From Arthrobacter wenxiniae (GTDB lineage Bacteria; Actinomycetota; Actinomycetes; Actinomycetales; Micrococcaceae): 64,000 nucleotides of DNA. The DNA lies in assembly GCF_013376105.1 (NCBI RefSeq), contig NZ_JAAMFM010000004.1:152368-216367 (forward strand), written 5' to 3'. The notes under the pieces are model-generated. The model worked only from the letters and a program-made list of their open reading frames with translations, was not told the DNA's origin and did not search any database. Shown piece after piece: positions 43,150 to 51,880 of this stretch (the first letter of the stretch is position 1; every line of letters begins with the position of its first letter). A program made the position numbers and the translations under genes.

Positions 43150-44637
43150 TCAGGCGTTCTGGGGAAAGCCGAGGTTGATGCCGCCGTGGCTGGGATCCAC
43201 CCAGCGGGTAGTCACGGCCTTGCCGCGGGTGAAGAAGCTGACGCCTTCGGAGCCGTGGGCGTGGGTGTCGCCGAACAGCGAGTTCTTCCATCCGCCGAAG
43301 GAGTAGTAGGCCATCGGGACGGGCACGGGGACGTTGATGCCGACCATGCCGACCTCGACTTCGTTCTGGAAGCGGCGGGCCGCCCCGCCGTCGTTGGTGA
43401 AGATCGCAGTGCCGTTGCCGTAGGGGTTGGCGTTGATCACGGCCAGGGCATCGTCGAAGCTGCCGACCCGCAGCACCGAGAGGACCGGGCCGAAAATTTC
43501 GTCCCGATAGATGGACATGTCGGTGGTGACGTTGTCGAACAGGGTGGGGCCGACAAAGAAGCCGTCCCCTTCGGCGTCCGGCGCGATGGTGCGCCCGTCG
43601 ACCACCAGCGTGGCCCCGGATTCCTCGCCGGCGTCAACATAGCCGGCCACCTTGTCCCGGTGCGCGGAGGTGACCAGCGGGCCCATGTCGCAGCCGCGCA
43701 GCCCGTCGCCGGTGCGCAAGGCCTTGGCGCGGTCGGCGATCTTGGCGACCAGTTCATCGGCGATGCCGCCCACGGCCAACAGGGCGGAAATGGCCATGCA
43801 CCGCTCGCCTGCGGAACCGAAGCCGGCGTTGATGGCGGCGTCCGCAGCCAAGTCCAGGTCGGCGTCGGGCAGGACGATCATGTGGTTCTTTGCCCCGCCG
43901 AGTGCCTGGACGCGCTTGCCGTGGGCGGTGGCGGTTTCATAGACGTACTTGGCGATGGGGGTGGAGCCGACGAAGGAGACGGCCTTGATGTCCGGGTGGG
44001 TCAGCAGCGTGTCCACGGCCACCTTGTCACCCTGGAGGACATTGAACACGCCGTCGGGCAGGCCCGCTTCCTTCCACAGTTCCGCCATCCAATTCGCGGC
44101 CGTGGGGACTTTTTCACTCGGCTTGAGGATGACCGTATTGCCAGCCGCGATCGCCAGCGGGAAGAACCACATGGGCACCATGGCCGGGAAGTTGAAGGGG
44201 CTGATGATCGCCACCGGGCCCAGGGACTGGCGGACGGAGTGGATGTCGACCTTTGTCGATGCGTTCTCCGTGTAGCTGCCCTTAATCAGGTGCGGCATGC
44301 CGCAGGCGAACTCGACGACTTCCTGGCCGCGGCTGACCTCCCCCAACGCATCATCGAGCACCTTGCCGTGCTCGGAGGTGATGATCGCGGCCAACTCGCC
44401 TTTGCGGGCGTTGAGCAGTTCCCGGAAGGCGAACAGGATCTGGGTGCGGCGCGTCAGGGACATGTCCCGCCACGCGGGGAAGGCGGCTTTCGCTGCGGCG
44501 ACGGCTGCATTGCCGTCCTCCACGCTCGCCAGGGCGACCTCGGAGGTGACCTTGCCCGTGGCCGGGTTCGTGACCGGGGCGGTGCGCTCCCCGGCCGGAA
44601 CGTAGCTGCCGTTGATCCAGTGCTCGATGATGTTCAA
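43150..44637 (-). CDS. mmsA: CoA-acylating (methyl)malonate-semialdehyde dehydrogenase
   Basis: A 495-residue aldehyde dehydrogenase that converts malonate or methylmalonate semialdehyde to acetyl- or propionyl-CoA with NAD and CoA. It opens with HWINGSYVPAG and VTNPATGKVT, has SPFNFPAMVPMWFFPLAIA, the NAD/thioester region GAKNHMIVLPDADLD and the nucleophile in SAGERCMAISALL (Cys after GER). The only credible start is TTG at 44637, with AGGAG five bases before it; the first in-frame ATG lies 70 residues inside the fold. It is co-directional with the aminotransferase 43 bp downstream and divergent from the PucR gene at 44746. Confidence 0.92.
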   Translation of the reverse strand: MNIIEHWINGSYVPAGERTAPVTNPATGKVTSEVALASVEDGNAAVAAAKAAFPAWRDMSLTRRTQILFAFRELLNARKGELAAIITSEHGKVLDDALGEVSRGQEVVEFACGMPHLIKGSYTENASTKVDIHSVRQSLGPVAIISPFNFPAMVPMWFFPLAIAAGNTVILKPSEKVPTAANWMAELWKEAGLPDGVFNVLQGDKVAVDTLLTHPDIKAVSFVGSTPIAKYVYETATAHGKRVQALGGAKNHMIVLPDADLDLAADAAINAGFGSAGERCMAISALLAVGGIADELVAKIADRAKALRTGDGLRGCDMGPLVTSAHRDKVAGYVDAGEESGATLVVDGRTIAPDAEGDGFFVGPTLFDNVTTDMSIYRDEIFGPVLSVLRVGSFDDALAVINANPYGNGTAIFTNDGGAARRFQNEVEVGMVGINVPVPVPMAYYSFGGWKNSLFGDTHAHGSEGVSFFTRGKAVTTRWVDPSHGGINLGFPQNA

Positions 44638-44730
44638 TGTTTCTCCTATGCTTGGTGTTGTCCGTGATCCAAGTCTCTCCGCCAGGCACCGACAGCATAA
44701 CTGGCACACTGTAAGTAATTGACCAATCTG

Positions 44731-44747
44731 ATTTACACTGTGTAAAT
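44731..44747. promoter_or_regulatory. Palindrome overlapping the PucR start codon
   Basis: ATTTACACTGTGTAAAT is a perfect 17-bp palindrome. Its last bases include the first two of the ATG of the PucR gene. A weaker relative, GGCACACTGTAAG, lies 25 bp to the left. The site is in the mmsA/pucR divergent promoter and is a candidate binding site for this regulator. Confidence 0.7.
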
Positions 44748-46398
44748 GCTGCCGACCCTCCGCGCCATTCTCGACCTTGCCGTAGTGCACGACGCCGCGC
44801 CCACCGTCCTGGGCGGGCAGGGCGCCCTGGACTCCCCCGTGCGCTGGGTACACGTGAGCGAACTGCTGGATGTGACCGGCCTGCTCTCCGGCGGCGAGCT
44901 GGTGCTCACGACCGGTCTGGAGCTGGAAAAGGAACCAGGCCGCACGGCGTCGTACATCCACTCACTGGAGCAGGCAGGGGTTGCGGGTCTCATCGTGGAA
45001 CTCGCGGGGCCCCGCGCCCGCAGCCTTGCCGCCCTGCGAACGGCGGCCCGGAACTCGGCACTGCCCGTGATCACGCTCGAGCACCGGGTGCGCTTCGTGG
45101 CCATCACCGAAACCGTGCACCGCATGATCGTCGCCGAACAGCTCGAACGCGTCGAACGGGCCCGCGACATCCACGAAGCCTTCACCCTGCTGAGCCTGGA
45201 AAGCGCCGGAACGCAGCAGGTAGTGGAACAGGCGGCGGCGATGATCGGAGCCCCCGTCGTTCTCGAAGACCTCCAACACCTTGTGTTGGCCTACGCCGCA
45301 TGGCAGGTGCCCACCACCGAACTGCTCAACGACTGGGAGCGGCGCTCCCGCACCACCCCCTCCCCCGCCCGGACCGTCCGCGCCGGCCACGAGCAGTGGC
45401 TGCAGGTCCCGGTCGGCGTGCGCAGCCAGCTCTGGGGACGGCTCGTGGTGCCCACAACCACAGGAGATGACGATCTTGCGGTCATGGTCCTGGAACGTGC
45501 CGCCCAGACCCTGGCCATCAACCGCCTGGCCGAAAGGGACCAACGCGAACTCTCCCACCAGGCACAGGCCGGGCTGCTGAACATCCTGCGCAACCCCCGT
45601 GGACTGAGTGAGGCAGAAGCCCTGGCACGCGCCGCGTCCTTGGGGCTCAAGCGCGCCCCGCTCTACCTCCCGCTGGTCTTCCGAACTCCTCCCCGCAGCA
45701 ACCCCACGTCCACGTCCACGACCGCATCCGGCACCAACGACCTCCTTCTCGGGCAACAAGAGGAACGCGAACTGCTCGAACGGCTGGCGCAGACACTGAA
45801 GTCCATCTCGGGCAGCGCCCTGACCGCGAGCCTCCAATCCGGATCCATCGGCATGATCCTGGCCCTGCCCGCCAAACAACTCGAAGAGCCAACACTCGAA
45901 CGCCTCACGGAGTCCCTGGCAGAGCACTCAGGCGAGGAAGCCGCCCGCTGGAGAATCGGCGTCGGGCGCCTCCGCGTCACCCTGCTCGAAGCTGCCGCAG
46001 GAATCGACGAGGCCTCACACGTGGCCGAAACGGCCGCAACTCTCCGAGGCCCCGGGCGGCCATTCTACCGAGCCACGGACATCCGGCTCCGGGGCCTGCT
46101 CGCGCTGCTGCGCAACGACCCCCGCGTGCAGCAGTTCGCCGAATCCGAACTCGCCGGCATCCTCGACGCCGAAGCCCAAGGCCGGCCCGGGCTCCTTGAC
46201 CTGCTCGGCCACTACCTGGAATCCGGCGGCAACAAGGCCGCCCTGGCCCGCAAAGGATACCTCAGCCGGCCCACACTCTACAATCGGCTCGCGAAGCTGG
46301 AGGAACTGCTCGCCGTCGACCTGGACGACGCCGAATCCCGCACCTCCCTCCACGTGGCCCTCCTCCTGCACCGCCTGGGCGGCGAGCCAACGAGGTGA
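44746..46398 (+). CDS. PucR-family regulator 1
   Basis: A 550-residue regulator. The N-terminal PucR (purine catabolism) domain spans about residues 1-125 (PVRWVHVSELLDVTGLLSGG, GELVLTTGLEL). A middle GGDEF-like region follows. The C-terminal HTH_30 is at about 490-545 (YLESGGNKAALARKGYLSRP, TLYNRLAKLEELL). PucR proteins control purine, hydantoin and amine catabolism. It is divergent from mmsA with 108 bp between starts and a 17-bp palindrome at its own start codon. That palindrome would put the transcript start close to the ATG if the site is a repressor site. The target is most likely the mmsA-aminotransferase operon. Confidence 0.9.
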   Translation: MLPTLRAILDLAVVHDAAPTVLGGQGALDSPVRWVHVSELLDVTGLLSGGELVLTTGLELEKEPGRTASYIHSLEQAGVAGLIVELAGPRARSLAALRTAARNSALPVITLEHRVRFVAITETVHRMIVAEQLERVERARDIHEAFTLLSLESAGTQQVVEQAAAMIGAPVVLEDLQHLVLAYAAWQVPTTELLNDWERRSRTTPSPARTVRAGHEQWLQVPVGVRSQLWGRLVVPTTTGDDDLAVMVLERAAQTLAINRLAERDQRELSHQAQAGLLNILRNPRGLSEAEALARAASLGLKRAPLYLPLVFRTPPRSNPTSTSTTASGTNDLLLGQQEERELLERLAQTLKSISGSALTASLQSGSIGMILALPAKQLEEPTLERLTESLAEHSGEEAARWRIGVGRLRVTLLEAAAGIDEASHVAETAATLRGPGRPFYRATDIRLRGLLALLRNDPRVQQFAESELAGILDAEAQGRPGLLDLLGHYLESGGNKAALARKGYLSRPTLYNRLAKLEELLAVDLDDAESRTSLHVALLLHRLGGEPTR

Positions 46399-46402
46399 AA
46401 TC

Positions 46403-46708
46403 ATGAACGTTGTGAACCGACCTCCGCAGGCGGACGGAATTATCCATGCCCTACCACCACCCTGGAATACAGTTGCGGCACCCGGCCCGGGGCGCATTGT
46501 GGGGCTGGAAACACCGCTGCTATTGACGGGACTGGCCAGGGTCGCAGCACTAGGCCCTCCATATCCAGAACCACCACTCGCCATCCATTCCCTCAGAAAA
46601 CAACGACGGCCCATGACAGTCGTGCAATCGGTCATCGACCACCGCCACTGGACAGCGGACACAGTGTCACACCCTCATGCCAAACTAAGCCTGTATCCAC
46701 CGATCTAG
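46403..46708 (+). CDS. Small hypothetical ORF after PucR 1
   Basis: A 101-codon open frame begins four bases after the PucR stop with AGGTG seven bases before the ATG. The product is Pro- and His-rich (GIIHALPPPWNTVAAPGPGR) with no domain I recognise. Position and ribosome site allow it to be real, but composition is not convincing. Confidence 0.22.
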   Translation: MNVVNRPPQADGIIHALPPPWNTVAAPGPGRIVGLETPLLLTGLARVAALGPPYPEPPLAIHSLRKQRRPMTVVQSVIDHRHWTADTVSHPHAKLSLYPPI

Positions 46709-47059
46709 GTTGGGTCTGTGGTGAATCCTGAATTTTGTTAATTTTGGGATTTTGGGCAGGACCGGGTGGGCGGCCTCGACAAAGACGGGCATTTCGTGTT
46801 TAAAACGCCGAGCAACCCCCGAGTTTTATCGGCGGATCAAGGCTAAGTACCGTCAGGCAACCGGCAGGCTCTGGCTGGTCCAAGGTGTGCGCCACCGGTT
46901 GTACGACCCAGGAACTCCTCGCCGTCTGAGCACTAAAGAAGTCCGATGCCTGATGCTCAAAACAACCAATCGGGCCAGCGCCCGGAGCGTCTGGCGTTCT
47001 TCACCCGGAAAGTCACCCCGTTGGAATGAAGGAAGCCGACCCGGCCCCAGGGAACCGTG
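46709..47059. other. Gap with no supported gene
   Basis: The sequence is more A/T-rich than its surroundings. Short frames with many Arg and Lys (YRRIKAKYRQATGRLWL) may be remains of a mobile element ahead of the transposase-like fragment at 47060, but no family motif is convincing. Confidence 0.35.
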
Positions 47060-47185
47060 GCGAACCGTTGGCCGGAGATCCAAACACTGCTCGCTGTCCG
47101 TGTCACAACCGCGGAGGTCAAACCCAATAACACCATGAACAAGAACATCAAAGCACTGAATTCGGTTCCCACCCGGAAGAACTAG
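47060..47185 (+). pseudogene. Transposase C-terminal fragment, ISL3-like
   Basis: The frame reads ANRWPEIQTLLAVRVTTAEV then KPNNTMNKNIKALNSVPTRK and a stop. The VTTAxVxxNNTxxKxIK pattern is the end of the DDE domain of ISL3-family transposases. The rest of the protein is not preserved upstream (stops and shifts), and no inverted repeats were found. It is a small scar of an insertion sequence between the two PucR genes. Confidence 0.38.
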
Positions 47186-47265
47186 GGTGTCTGTCAGGTT
47201 CTGCCCGTACGGTCAACGTCCCAACAATGGTGTCCACGTTGTCCTTGGCCTTCTCTGCTGAGTGG

Positions 47266-48906
47266 TCAAAGGTTTCTGAGCCGGTAAAGTAGCAGCGCCA
47301 CATGCAGCGATGTGCGGGATTCCGGATCGCTGAGGCTGACTCCGAGCCTTTTCTCCAGGCTGGCCAACCGAGCGTAGAGTGTTGGCCTGCTGAGGTATCC
47401 GCTTCGGGCAAGCCCGGCCTTGTTTCCGTCGCTCTCCAGATATTTTTGCAGCAGGTCCAGATCGCCGCCGTCGCCCCTGCGCAAGAGCCCGGACAGCTCT
47501 GCCTCCACAAAGGTTTGCACCCGCGGATCGCCGCGCAGTAGCGCCAGGAGACCGCGCAGGCGAATGTCGGCGAAGCGATACATCGGTCGGTCGCTCTGCC
47601 GCAGTGTGCTCGCGGTTTCGGCCACGTGGTTTGCCTCATCAATTCCAGCTCTTGCCGCAGTCAGCAGAGCCTCACGGCTTTCGCCAATGCCGACGGTCCA
47701 GCTCAGAGCGGTCAGGCTGCCGGCGGCACCATCGATCAAGGAGCGACAAAGCCGTTGCAGTATCGGATCTGCGGGCTGCCGGGCCGGTATCGCAAGCAGA
47801 ATCGCGACAGAACCAGTCTGTAGGCTGGCAACAAGACCGGACATGCCCTTTGCCTGAAGAGTCTGATTGACCAGATCCAATAGACTTCTTTCCTGACGCT
47901 GCAGTACTAGTGGATCCGGTGTGTGGGGTCTGACCAGGCGGATCACGGCAGGCACATAAAGTGGCGCGGCCCGCAAGCCAAACGCCGCTGCCCGCACAAG
48001 CGCCTCAGACTCTTCCATCGAGCGACCTTGTCGAAGCTCGTGGAGCAGGCCTGCCTGAGCCTGCTGGCTAAGTTCGCGCTGGTCCCGCTCCGCCATGCGA
48101 TTGATGGCCAAGGCCTGGCCGGCGCGCTCCAAAACCATATGGGCCGCAGAATCGTCCGCCAATCCTATAGGCACGACCAAGCGGCCCCACGGATGTCCGC
48201 GCAGCCCGACTGTTGATTGAAGCCAGTCCTCAGTGCCTGAACGAAGGGTCTGGTGGCGCAATGGGACGCGGCGTGACCGCCTTTCCCAATCATTCAACAG
48301 CTCCTGGGCTGGAATGCCCTCGGGGGCATAGGCGACCACTAGATGCGACAGGTCTTCCAAAACTATGGGAGCACCGATTATTTCCGCAGCCCTGGTGACG
48401 ATTTCCTCCGGTGCGGCGCCGGTCAGGCTGAGTTCGGTAAAGACTTCGTGCACAAACCGTGCCTTCTCAACTTGTTCCAATTGTTCGGCAACGATCAGGC
48501 GGTGCACCACCTCTGTCACTTCCACAAAACGAACGCGCTGGGTGACCACAATGACGGGAATCCGCACATGCATTGCCGCAGAACGCAGCGCAGCGACCGC
48601 GTTTGTGCGTCCGGCCATCAACTCCACAATGACACCGGATACACCTGCCCGGTCCAACGCCCGCAGATATGCCTGGGCCCTTTCCTCCGAATCTTCGGCA
48701 GATGGTTCCTGACCGGGCGGGGGATCCAAGGCTAGGCCGGTGGTGAGGACCATTTCGCCGCCCTGCAGTAGCCCGGAGAAATCGGTGACCTCAGCGATAT
48801 GGACCCAGCGGACGGGATTGTCCAACTGATCGCCGCCAGCCAGAATTTGCGGGTTTGCGACTTGGATTTCCGGCACATCCAAGATTCCCTGCACGGTGAT
48901 GTTCAT
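47266..48906 (-). CDS. PucR-family regulator 2
   Basis: A 546-residue paralogue of PucR 1 with the same architecture: PVRWVHIAEVTDFSGLLQGG and MVLTTGLAL in the PucR domain, and KYLESDGNKAGLARSGYLSR then PTLYARLASLEKRLG in the C-terminal HTH_30. I start at the ATG at 48906 (MNITVQGILDV), which aligns with the first residues of PucR 1. GCGTAAAG and CTTTACGC (48914-48921 and 48936-48943) form an inverted repeat just upstream. It is divergent from a dead mmsA copy and then the NCS1 permease operon, which is the probable target for pyrimidine or hydantoin induction. Confidence 0.9.
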   Translation of the reverse strand: MNITVQGILDVPEIQVANPQILAGGDQLDNPVRWVHIAEVTDFSGLLQGGEMVLTTGLALDPPPGQEPSAEDSEERAQAYLRALDRAGVSGVIVELMAGRTNAVAALRSAAMHVRIPVIVVTQRVRFVEVTEVVHRLIVAEQLEQVEKARFVHEVFTELSLTGAAPEEIVTRAAEIIGAPIVLEDLSHLVVAYAPEGIPAQELLNDWERRSRRVPLRHQTLRSGTEDWLQSTVGLRGHPWGRLVVPIGLADDSAAHMVLERAGQALAINRMAERDQRELSQQAQAGLLHELRQGRSMEESEALVRAAAFGLRAAPLYVPAVIRLVRPHTPDPLVLQRQERSLLDLVNQTLQAKGMSGLVASLQTGSVAILLAIPARQPADPILQRLCRSLIDGAAGSLTALSWTVGIGESREALLTAARAGIDEANHVAETASTLRQSDRPMYRFADIRLRGLLALLRGDPRVQTFVEAELSGLLRRGDGGDLDLLQKYLESDGNKAGLARSGYLSRPTLYARLASLEKRLGVSLSDPESRTSLHVALLLYRLRNL

Positions 48907-48913
48907 TGACATA

Positions 48914-48943
48914 GCGTAAAGGACGATGGCGTTGTCTTTACGC
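48914..48943. promoter_or_regulatory. Inverted repeat upstream of PucR 2
   Basis: GCGTAAAG and CTTTACGC are perfect 8-bp arms with 14 bases between. The half-site TTTACrC also occurs in the 17-bp palindrome of PucR 1 (TTTACAC), which suggests a related recognition sequence. It begins eight bases from the PucR 2 start. Confidence 0.55.
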
Positions 48944-49017
48944 AATGCCTCTGTCTTGAATTCGCTGGATGGTCCACGATGGAGAAACCTCACATCCACC
49001 TCCACCTACCAGGGGAT

Positions 49018-49352
49018 TTCATGCAGCCATCAAGAACTGGGCCGATGGCGCGTTCGCGGGTCCGGCCTGCCGCCGGCTCCAGGACATGACGAATCCGGCC
49101 ACGGGTAAGGCCACCTCGCTAGTCGCGCTCACCGTCATCGAGGTCGACGCGGCTGTAGCCGGCGCTCACTCGTTCCTCCCTGCCTGGTGCGGCACCTCTC
49201 TGACTCGCTGTCTCCAAATTCTGTTCAATTTCCGCGAATCGCCCAATGCTCGCAAAGGGAGTTGGCCGTGATCAAAACGAATGAGCACGGCACCGTGCTC
49301 GACGATGCTCTCGGGGAGGTCAGCCCCAGAAAGGTGCCCGCTCTTTGCTGCT
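49018..49352 (+). pseudogene. mmsA N-terminal remnant
   Basis: The plus strand reads IKNWADGAFAGPACRR, DMTNPATGKATSLVALTVIE, PAWCGTSLTRCLQILFNFRE and SPNARKG. After a frame change near 49260 it gives IKTNEHGTVLDDALGEVSPR. Each piece matches the first ~110 residues of the intact mmsA at 43150-44637. The rest of the gene is absent. It lies divergent from PucR 2 just as the intact mmsA lies divergent from PucR 1, so this is a second regulator-mmsA pair in which the enzyme has died. Confidence 0.85.
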
Positions 49353-49407
49353 AATGCGCTGCAATTCACAACTGTATCCTTCCAACCAATGATCATCAGG
49401 AGCAATC

Positions 49408-50895
49408 ATGGCCAGCATCCCTCCCGGCTACAGCAGCCGGTTGTACAACGAAGATATTGCCCCACGGGAGGGCGAAGGCACGTGGAAGACTTGGAATCTT
49501 TTCGCCTGGTGGATGTCCTGCTGGCACAGCCTGGCCGGATATACGATGGCCATCGGCTTGCTCGTGCTGGGCCTTACGGGCTGGCAGATGGCCCTCGGGC
49601 TCTCCCTCGGCGTGGTGGTCATCTACTTTGCAAGCAACCTGATGGGCGTCGCCGGGCAAAAAGTAGGCGTCCCTTTCCCCGTGTTTTCCCGTGCAAGCTT
49701 CGGCGTATTTGGCGCAAACATCCCCTCCTTGCTGCGCGCCTTCGTCGCCGTCGCCTGGTACGGGATCCAAACCTACCTGGCCTCGGCCGCAGTGATGCTT
49801 CTGGTCCTGAAAGTCCTGCCGGGCTCCAAGACACTGACGGAGTCGTCGTTCCTGGGGCTCTCGGCCTTGGGGTGGATCTGCTTTCTCATCCTGTGGGCGG
49901 CACAGCTCGTAGTCCTTCACCGCGGCATGGAAACAGTTCGCCGACTTTCGGACTTCGCCGGGCCGTCCATCTGGATCGCAATGATAGCTCTGGCCATCTG
50001 GACCCTCGCGCGGGCAAATTGGACGCTTGACTGGAACTATCACGTCGGCGCGGCACCGCTGAGCCTTTCATCCTCAATTGTGCCAGTCCTCTCCGCCGTA
50101 TCACTGACCTGCGCGTTCATGGCGGGACCGATGCTCAACTTTGCGGACTTTACACGTTTCTCGCCGGACAAGAAGTCGGTCGTCAACGGCAACCGGCTGG
50201 GCCTGCTTCTCAACGGTGTGGCCTTTTGCGTAGTGTCCGTCGTCATAGCACTGGCCTCCGTCAAGGTCTACGGCAAAGCCGTTTCCGATCCCATCGAACT
50301 GCTCGGCGACATAGACAGTGTGACCATCCTCCTGATTGCAATTATCACCATTGGCATAGCTACCATCGGGATCAACATCATCGCGAACTTTGTTTCGCCC
50401 TCTTACGGCTTTGCGAACGTCCTGCCCAAATACATCAGCTTCCGAACGGGGGGCATCATTACGGCCCTGCTGGCCTTGTTGGTCATGCCGTGGAATCTGT
50501 ATTCCAATCCCATAGTCATCAACTTGTTCATCGGAGGAGTCGGGGCGCTGATGGGGCCTATCTTTGGGATCATGATGGCGGACTACTACCTGATCAGAAA
50601 AGCCCAAGTCGATCCCCACAGCCTTTATAGCGACGCTCCCAACGGCCGTTACTTCTATAGCCGCGGAACAAACCTCAACTCCGTCATCTCGATAGCCATC
50701 TCTGGTGCCATCACGCTCTGTGTCGCGCTCATGCCCGTATTTGAGAGCCTGGCGACGTTCTCGTGGCCTATTGGAGTTGCACTCGGTGGCCTGTCTTGCC
50801 TGCTCATCAACCGCTTGCGTCCAAATGTCCATGCACGGGCAGCCGACATGCTGGCCGAAGCATCAGACCTCAACGTCGAGACGAACAAGGTCTAG
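49408..50895 (+). CDS. NCS1-family nucleobase/hydantoin permease
   Basis: A 495-residue membrane transporter with about 12 helices. The N-terminus has LYNEDIAPREGEGTWKTWNL and FAWWMSCWHSLAGYTMAIGL, the first-helix motif of the Mhp1/PucI/Fur-like NCS1 symporters. Other marks are FPVFSRASFGVFGANIPSLL, AVAWYGIQTYLAS and MLNFADFTRFSPDKKSVVNG. These proteins import uracil, cytosine, allantoin or hydantoins with Na+ or H+. It is the first gene of the long operon with dihydropyrimidinase and ureidopropionase, so a pyrimidine or hydantoin is the likely cargo. The ATG has AGGAG seven bases upstream. Confidence 0.92.
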   Translation: MASIPPGYSSRLYNEDIAPREGEGTWKTWNLFAWWMSCWHSLAGYTMAIGLLVLGLTGWQMALGLSLGVVVIYFASNLMGVAGQKVGVPFPVFSRASFGVFGANIPSLLRAFVAVAWYGIQTYLASAAVMLLVLKVLPGSKTLTESSFLGLSALGWICFLILWAAQLVVLHRGMETVRRLSDFAGPSIWIAMIALAIWTLARANWTLDWNYHVGAAPLSLSSSIVPVLSAVSLTCAFMAGPMLNFADFTRFSPDKKSVVNGNRLGLLLNGVAFCVVSVVIALASVKVYGKAVSDPIELLGDIDSVTILLIAIITIGIATIGINIIANFVSPSYGFANVLPKYISFRTGGIITALLALLVMPWNLYSNPIVINLFIGGVGALMGPIFGIMMADYYLIRKAQVDPHSLYSDAPNGRYFYSRGTNLNSVISIAISGAITLCVALMPVFESLATFSWPIGVALGGLSCLLINRLRPNVHARAADMLAEASDLNVETNKV

Positions 50896-50996
50896 ACCAA
50901 AGCGCGGGGCAACCGTCCAACACAACCATCCAAGACAACGGAGCCTGGCTCGCCGTCGAAGAGACAACTCCGGCTTGGACTACCGAAAGGAAAGTA

Positions 50997-51845
50997 ATGA
51001 CAATAGTACGAGCGGCGATCACCCAGGCGATGTGGACAGGCGATAAGGAATCCATGTTGGCCAAGCATGAGGGTTATGTTCGTCTGGCGGCGGCACAAGG
51101 TGTCCAGATTATTTGCTTTCAGGAGCTTTTCCACGGGCCCTACTTCGGCATCGTCCAAGATCAAAAATACTATGACTACGCCGAAGCCATCCCCGGGCCC
51201 ATCACGGAACGGTTCCAGAAACTGGCTGCGGAGCACCATATGGTCATCATTTTGCCGTTGTACGAAGAAGACCAGCCGGGGGTACTTTACAACACCGCCG
51301 CGGTCATCGATGCGGACGGGAGCTATCTGGGCAAGTATCGCAAGAACCACATCCCGCAGGTGGATCATTTTTGGGAAAAGTTTTACTTCCGCCCCGGCAA
51401 TCTGGGATGGCCGGTTTTTGACACAGCAGTGGGCAAGATCGGCTTGACCATCTGCTATGACCGGCATTTTCCAGAGGGCTGGCGTGTCCTCGGGCTGGGC
51501 GGTGCACAGATTGTCTTCAACCCAAATGCCTCGAAGCCGGGCCTGTCCAATCGGCTCTGGGAACTGGAGCAACCTGCAGCCGCTGGCGCCAATGGTTACT
51601 TTGTTGCGGTGCCCAACCGGGTCGGTGCCGAAAAGCAGGAGTTCGGGGATTCGGCCGTCGACTTCTACGGCAGTTCATATTTCGTGGATCCGTTGGGTAA
51701 TTTTGTCGGCGCAATGGGCAGTACCCGCAGCGAAGAGATGCTGGTTCGGGACTTGGATCTGGACCTCGTGCGCCAGACTCGAAACAACTGGCAGTTCTAC
51801 CGGGACCGACGGCCGGATATCTACGATCCGATCGTCACACCATAG
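50997..51845 (+). CDS. Beta-ureidopropionase / N-carbamoyl-amino acid hydrolase (nitrilase fold)
   Basis: A 282-residue nitrilase-superfamily amidohydrolase that releases CO2 and ammonia from N-carbamoyl-beta-alanine (or an N-carbamoyl amino acid). The catalytic triad is Glu43 (CFQELFHGPYFG), Lys116 (KYRKNHIPQVDHF) and Cys153 (TICYDRHFPEGWRVLGLGGA). The active-site surroundings match bacterial beta-ureidopropionase as I recall it. The start at 50997 has GAAAGGA seven bases before it. It lies between the permease and the dihydropyrimidinase, which makes its carbamoyl substrate. Confidence 0.92.
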   Translation: MTIVRAAITQAMWTGDKESMLAKHEGYVRLAAAQGVQIICFQELFHGPYFGIVQDQKYYDYAEAIPGPITERFQKLAAEHHMVIILPLYEEDQPGVLYNTAAVIDADGSYLGKYRKNHIPQVDHFWEKFYFRPGNLGWPVFDTAVGKIGLTICYDRHFPEGWRVLGLGGAQIVFNPNASKPGLSNRLWELEQPAAAGANGYFVAVPNRVGAEKQEFGDSAVDFYGSSYFVDPLGNFVGAMGSTRSEEMLVRDLDLDLVRQTRNNWQFYRDRRPDIYDPIVTP

Positions 51846-51880
51846 CCCGCCCGGCTCGAACAACAAGAGGACAAACACCT

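Noticed and set aside
41664..44667. Two long plus-strand open frames (467 and 542 codons) opposite the aminotransferase and mmsA genes
   Set aside because: They are mirror frames of genes with catalytic motifs on the minus strand and show no protein family features.
49408..50895. Calling the permease a proven hydantoin transporter (Mhp1)
   Set aside because: The family fits, but substrate residues cannot be assigned by eye; uracil, allantoin or cytosine transport is equally possible.
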